The notes below the pieces were generated by a model, which was not told where the DNA came from, searched no databases, and was given only the letters and a program-made list of their open reading frames with translations. The translations under genes and the position numbers were made by a program. This document shows, one piece after another, positions 61,741 through 64,000 of a DNA stretch of 64,000 nt. Origin of the DNA: Candidatus Cloacimonetes bacterium 4572_55 (GTDB lineage: Bacteria > 4572-55); NCBI GenBank assembly GCA_002084765.1, contig NBMB01000001.1:62001-126000 (forward strand), read 5' to 3'. Every line of letters starts with the position of its first letter. Position 1 is the first letter of the stretch.

Positions 61741-61779
61741 TCCACGCGCCCGGGAGCCAAACCAGATGAAGCGTTCCAT
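61741..61779 (-). pseudogene. Fragment of an MNT gene
   Basis: Bases 61741-61778 match 59981-60018 at 36 of 38 positions. Read from the ATG at 61779 they give MERFIWFGSRARG, the catalytic loop start of the MNT protein, and then unrelated sequence. The rest of the 61642-61876 gap has no intact gene. Confidence 0.75.
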
Positions 61780-61876
61780 TCTTTAACAATAGTGTCGAGT
61801 CGTTTCCACAATTTTAGTCCCAGGGGGCGATCTGTTTGTAGAAACTTCTTTATGATCTATCCAGGCCGTCGTATCA

Positions 61877-62263
61877 TCATATCCATAGATTGCTTTCGAA
61901 TATTTCAAACAACACATCATTAAGTGATGGTTGATCCGCCTGGCTTATTTGGGCACTAACGTGTTTGTGCTCCCGGTAAGGGAGTTTGGGCCTGTGGATG
62001 GCATTATCATAACGGAAGATCAATTCGTTATTGGCATCCTGGTAGTGATAACGGTACGTCACTTTGTTGTATTGCGTTTCTTCGGCATCGATATACTCGG
62101 AAAAATGCAAGGCGGAGCCATCGACAAAACGTATTGTGCCGTTGAGGTAACCCTGGTCACCCGGCCTGTCCTCGAACTGAATGGTGGAATCAAGCATCAT
62201 AGCCATAGTCGAAAATTGGTCAACCGTTTGTTTAATACGATCAAAGTAGGCTTGTATGCGCAT
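61877..62263 (-). CDS. TumE-like (DUF6516) toxin
   Basis: A 128-residue protein: MRIQAYFDRIKQTVDQF, then LNGTIRFVDGSALHFSEYID, VTYRYHYQDANNELIFRYDN and LPYREHKHVSAQI. The order G-x-IRFxDGSxL, YxYHYQD, FRYDN and HKH is that of the TumE/DUF6516 toxin family. It overlaps its helical partner gene by 23 bases, as toxin-antitoxin pairs often do. No damage is visible in this pair. Confidence 0.82.
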   Translation of the reverse strand: MRIQAYFDRIKQTVDQFSTMAMMLDSTIQFEDRPGDQGYLNGTIRFVDGSALHFSEYIDAEETQYNKVTYRYHYQDANNELIFRYDNAIHRPKLPYREHKHVSAQISQADQPSLNDVLFEIFESNLWI

Positions 62264-62552
62264 ATTCCAGGTCCTTCAATTTCTGCAATTTTTGGCGCAG
62301 CTTGCACATCAACTGATATTCGCCCGACCATTGGATATATTCATCATCGCCGCCGCTCAAATCTTCGGCGGCCATTTGCTCGATAAAGTGTTGCGAGCTG
62401 ACCCGGTAGCGGTCCTCAAAGGGTTTCAAACGATTACAGGCCAATTGCATCCCTAACTCGAGCCGCGTCACCTCCGATTGAACAGCAGATTTGATCAACG
62501 TCAGCAGTTCCGGCCCATGCTGTCGTGATTGGATGTAAATTTTGGTTTCCAT
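62241..62552 (-). CDS. Helical partner (probable antitoxin) of the TumE-like toxin
   Basis: The ATG at 62552 has AAGAAGGAGA six bases upstream; the longer frame from 62672 runs through leader copy 3 out of its frame and is not credible. The protein has 103 residues, all helical and charged: TKIYIQSRQHGPELLTLIKS, RLELGMQLACNRLKPFEDRY, LMCKLRQKLQKLKDLEYA. No HTH is visible, so it differs from the named TumA antitoxin. Antitoxin role is inferred from position. Confidence 0.7.
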   Translation of the reverse strand: METKIYIQSRQHGPELLTLIKSAVQSEVTRLELGMQLACNRLKPFEDRYRVSSQHFIEQMAAEDLSGGDDEYIQWSGEYQLMCKLRQKLQKLKDLEYAHTSLL

Positions 62553-62567
62553 CGGGGTCTCCTTCTT

Positions 62568-62627
62568 AAGCCGTAAAGAATTACGGGCAGGCAAATAATC
62601 AAAACAGCAAATGAAAACTTTCGACAT
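62568..62627 (-). pseudogene. Degenerate signal-peptide leader (leader copy 3)
   Basis: Read in one minus-strand frame it gives FAVLIICLPVILYG, matching leader copies at 59169 and 60087. A short deletion after an ATG at 62627 puts the start out of frame. The leader ends directly at the ribosome site of the TumE-partner gene, so again a toxin-antitoxin pair replaces the body of the secreted gene. Confidence 0.6.
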
Positions 62628-62661
62628 ATTCACATATTCTAATATAATATATGAATCAAGC

Positions 62662-64000
62662 TTATTGACCAATACGAATAGTAATAGCTTTTTCCGAACG
62701 ATTTTCTAAAAAGTCATAAGCAATTACCCGAACTGCTAATACCTCGCCCACGACCCTTGGCAGCTCGACTTCGAAGGTGCCGTTTTCATCAACCGCCGCG
62801 TCTACGCCGTTGACTTGCACCTCAATCGGACAATTTATATTGGTAACGCTTGGGTTTGCGCACTCTCCGGGATCGATTGCCTGCCCCCGGATTTTGAATG
62901 GAGGAGGCTCATGTCCGGGTGGCGAAGGCGGGACGCGGGCAATATCAATTGAGCCTGGAGGGTTGATAAAAGTAATGATCGGCGGCAGTGTGTCTCGCCA
63001 CCGGTCGATCGCCAAATATGCCTCGTGACCAACCTGATCCCTGACAAAAATCTCGATCTGATTGCTCCCCTCCGAGAGATTTGGGAAATAGGTGTACATA
63101 TTTCCGCGGATTTCAAACCATTCGCCTGCCTCCTCATTTTCGTCAATCTTGATCTTGAATTGATCCGAAGGCGTTGGGTCGGATATGAATATCGACATGT
63201 TATAATTGGTATTTGAGGTAAACGGCGCGCGGGTCAAATCATCTGCGATACTAATGACAGGCGCGCCAGTATTGACAAATATCACAGGCTCCTCCAGGAA
63301 TTGATTTCCCAGAGAATCTTCGACAATCACCGTCACCACATGAGAACCGTCGGTCAGATTTAAGATAGCGGTAAACTCCCCGTCCCTGTCTGCGAGAATC
63401 GTTTGATCATTGATACGGACGGCCACTTCGGGAAGAGTGGCTCCCAAGACGACCACATCGCTCTGATCGGTCAAAAAACTATCCACCGGCGAGAATAGTG
63501 TCAAAAATAGTTCATCGGTTTGGATGGGATCGATCTCGCCTTGATCTGGGTTGATCATGCCCTCGCCCCAATCCAGCAATTTCTCAAGCTCTTGTTGATT
63601 CATTTGCTCAATATTGCCGACTCCCTCCGGTGTGACGACCACTTGCTCGCCGTTCTGCTGAAGATTGACCGCCGCCTCTTCTCCCAACACTCGCACGCTG
63701 ATACCGGAGCCGCCTTCCCGATCAACCAGGATATAGTGGCTGGAGCGGTTTTCGTGCGAGACAATGAAAATAGTTCCCTTAACAGCCGCGACCGAGGTGG
63801 GAGTCTCCACCTCAAAACTTGACTCTTCAGAAAAAATCCGCCGCACCTTTGCCCACATTGTGCCAAAAAGCACGTTCAGGCTTGTCTTCATCTCTCCTGT
63901 CTCGTTGTCCTGAGTGAGAGATTTGACCTTGATCATGGAATTCTCTCGTAATCGAATAATGCTACCGTCGGTGAACAGAAGTCCGACACGAGACGCGCCT
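62662..64000 (-). CDS. FecR-domain secreted protein with Ig-like repeats (partial, 5' end off window)
   Basis: The frame is open to the right edge; an internal ATG at 63936 is not the start because in-frame sequence upstream reads GLLFTDGSIIRLRENSMIKV, normal FecR-domain sequence. About 446 residues are visible. The FecR part continues with LFGTMWAKVRRIF, FEVETPTSVAAVKGTIFIV and LVDREGG. Glucodextranase-like/Ig-like beta domains follow (PEVAVRINDQTILADRDGEF, IEVQVNGVDAAVDENGTFEV). FecR-like proteins of this type accompany CHASE2 and caspase genes in several phyla. It is the most upstream visible gene of the minus-strand cluster. Confidence 0.85.
   Translation of the reverse strand, partial: GASRVGLLFTDGSIIRLRENSMIKVKSLTQDNETGEMKTSLNVLFGTMWAKVRRIFSEESSFEVETPTSVAAVKGTIFIVSHENRSSHYILVDREGGSGISVRVLGEEAAVNLQQNGEQVVVTPEGVGNIEQMNQQELEKLLDWGEGMINPDQGEIDPIQTDELFLTLFSPVDSFLTDQSDVVVLGATLPEVAVRINDQTILADRDGEFTAILNLTDGSHVVTVIVEDSLGNQFLEEPVIFVNTGAPVISIADDLTRAPFTSNTNYNMSIFISDPTPSDQFKIKIDENEEAGEWFEIRGNMYTYFPNLSEGSNQIEIFVRDQVGHEAYLAIDRWRDTLPPIITFINPPGSIDIARVPPSPPGHEPPPFKIRGQAIDPGECANPSVTNINCPIEVQVNGVDAAVDENGTFEVELPRVVGEVLAVRVIAYDFLENRSEKAITIRIGQ

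Noticed and set aside
62241-62672. 143-residue form of the TumE partner starting at 62672
   Set aside because: The extra 40 residues are leader copy 3 read in the wrong frame; the ATG at 62552 has the ribosome site.
56625-64000. Integron or insertion-sequence island carrying the toxin genes
   Set aside because: No integrase or transposase and no inverted terminal repeats or attC-like sites could be identified at the cassette borders.

Overview
The window looks like a chromosomal segment from a Gram-negative, probably uncultured bacterium, most like the FCB-type or KSB1/Calditrichota-type candidate phyla. The grounds are a TonB-dependent receptor, a Wzi-type outer-membrane barrel, a TolC/RND efflux set and several lipoproteins. 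Large secreted proteins also end in a FlgD-like/type IX-sorting-like module (YPNPF followed by GVYF/GIYF). Starts are ATG, GTG or TTG behind clear GGAGG-type ribosome sites. The phylum cannot be fixed from this sequence alone. No tRNA, rRNA, CRISPR array, prophage or intact insertion sequence was seen.

1-23.6 kb: an ArnD-like deacetylase (cut by the left edge), a TPR protein, dnaB overlapping a family 4 uracil-DNA glycosylase, a secreted subtilase, a REC-GGDDF-REC regulator behind a strong sigma70-type promoter, biotin carboxylase (accC), a membrane-anchored phospholipase D/HhH protein, a Wzi-like barrel, an AsmA-like protein, a transporter-HEAT fusion overlapping a DUF1287 protein, and a set made of sixA, a DUF4390-like lipoprotein and an NtrY-like kinase. 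23.6-36.8 kb: a class C serine hydrolase, gpsA, a large VWA/cohesin/dockerin secreted protein, then a TPP riboswitch controlling a TonB receptor and a YjbQ protein, followed by RNase HI and small proteins. 36.8-45 kb: a housekeeping run on the minus strand (gmk-rpoZ-coaBC, prepilin peptidase, HIT protein) and secreted proteins. 45-51 kb: an ArsR-regulated TolC-adaptor-RND operon.

51-53.2 kb: a TPR protein with a C-terminal winged-helix-like domain is preceded by six 18-bp iteron-like repeats. It converges, with overlapping stop codons, on a 55-residue secreted peptide gene with a perfect ribosome site. This resembles a peptide-sensing regulator module and is the best candidate here for an undescribed system.

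53.4-56.6 kb: a BirA-like ligase, a diacylglycerol-kinase-family protein, two damaged response regulators and rlmB. 56.6-64 kb: a minus-strand locus of FecR, secreted WD40/caspase and CHASE2 genes riddled with toxin-antitoxin genes (TumE-like pair, RelE remnant with its antitoxin, HEPN/MNT pair). It also holds fragments of the same genes, three copies of one signal-peptide leader, short-homology junctions and several one-base frameshifts in homopolymers. The long intact ORFs elsewhere argue that this damage is local decay and rearrangement, though assembly or base-call error in this part cannot be excluded.
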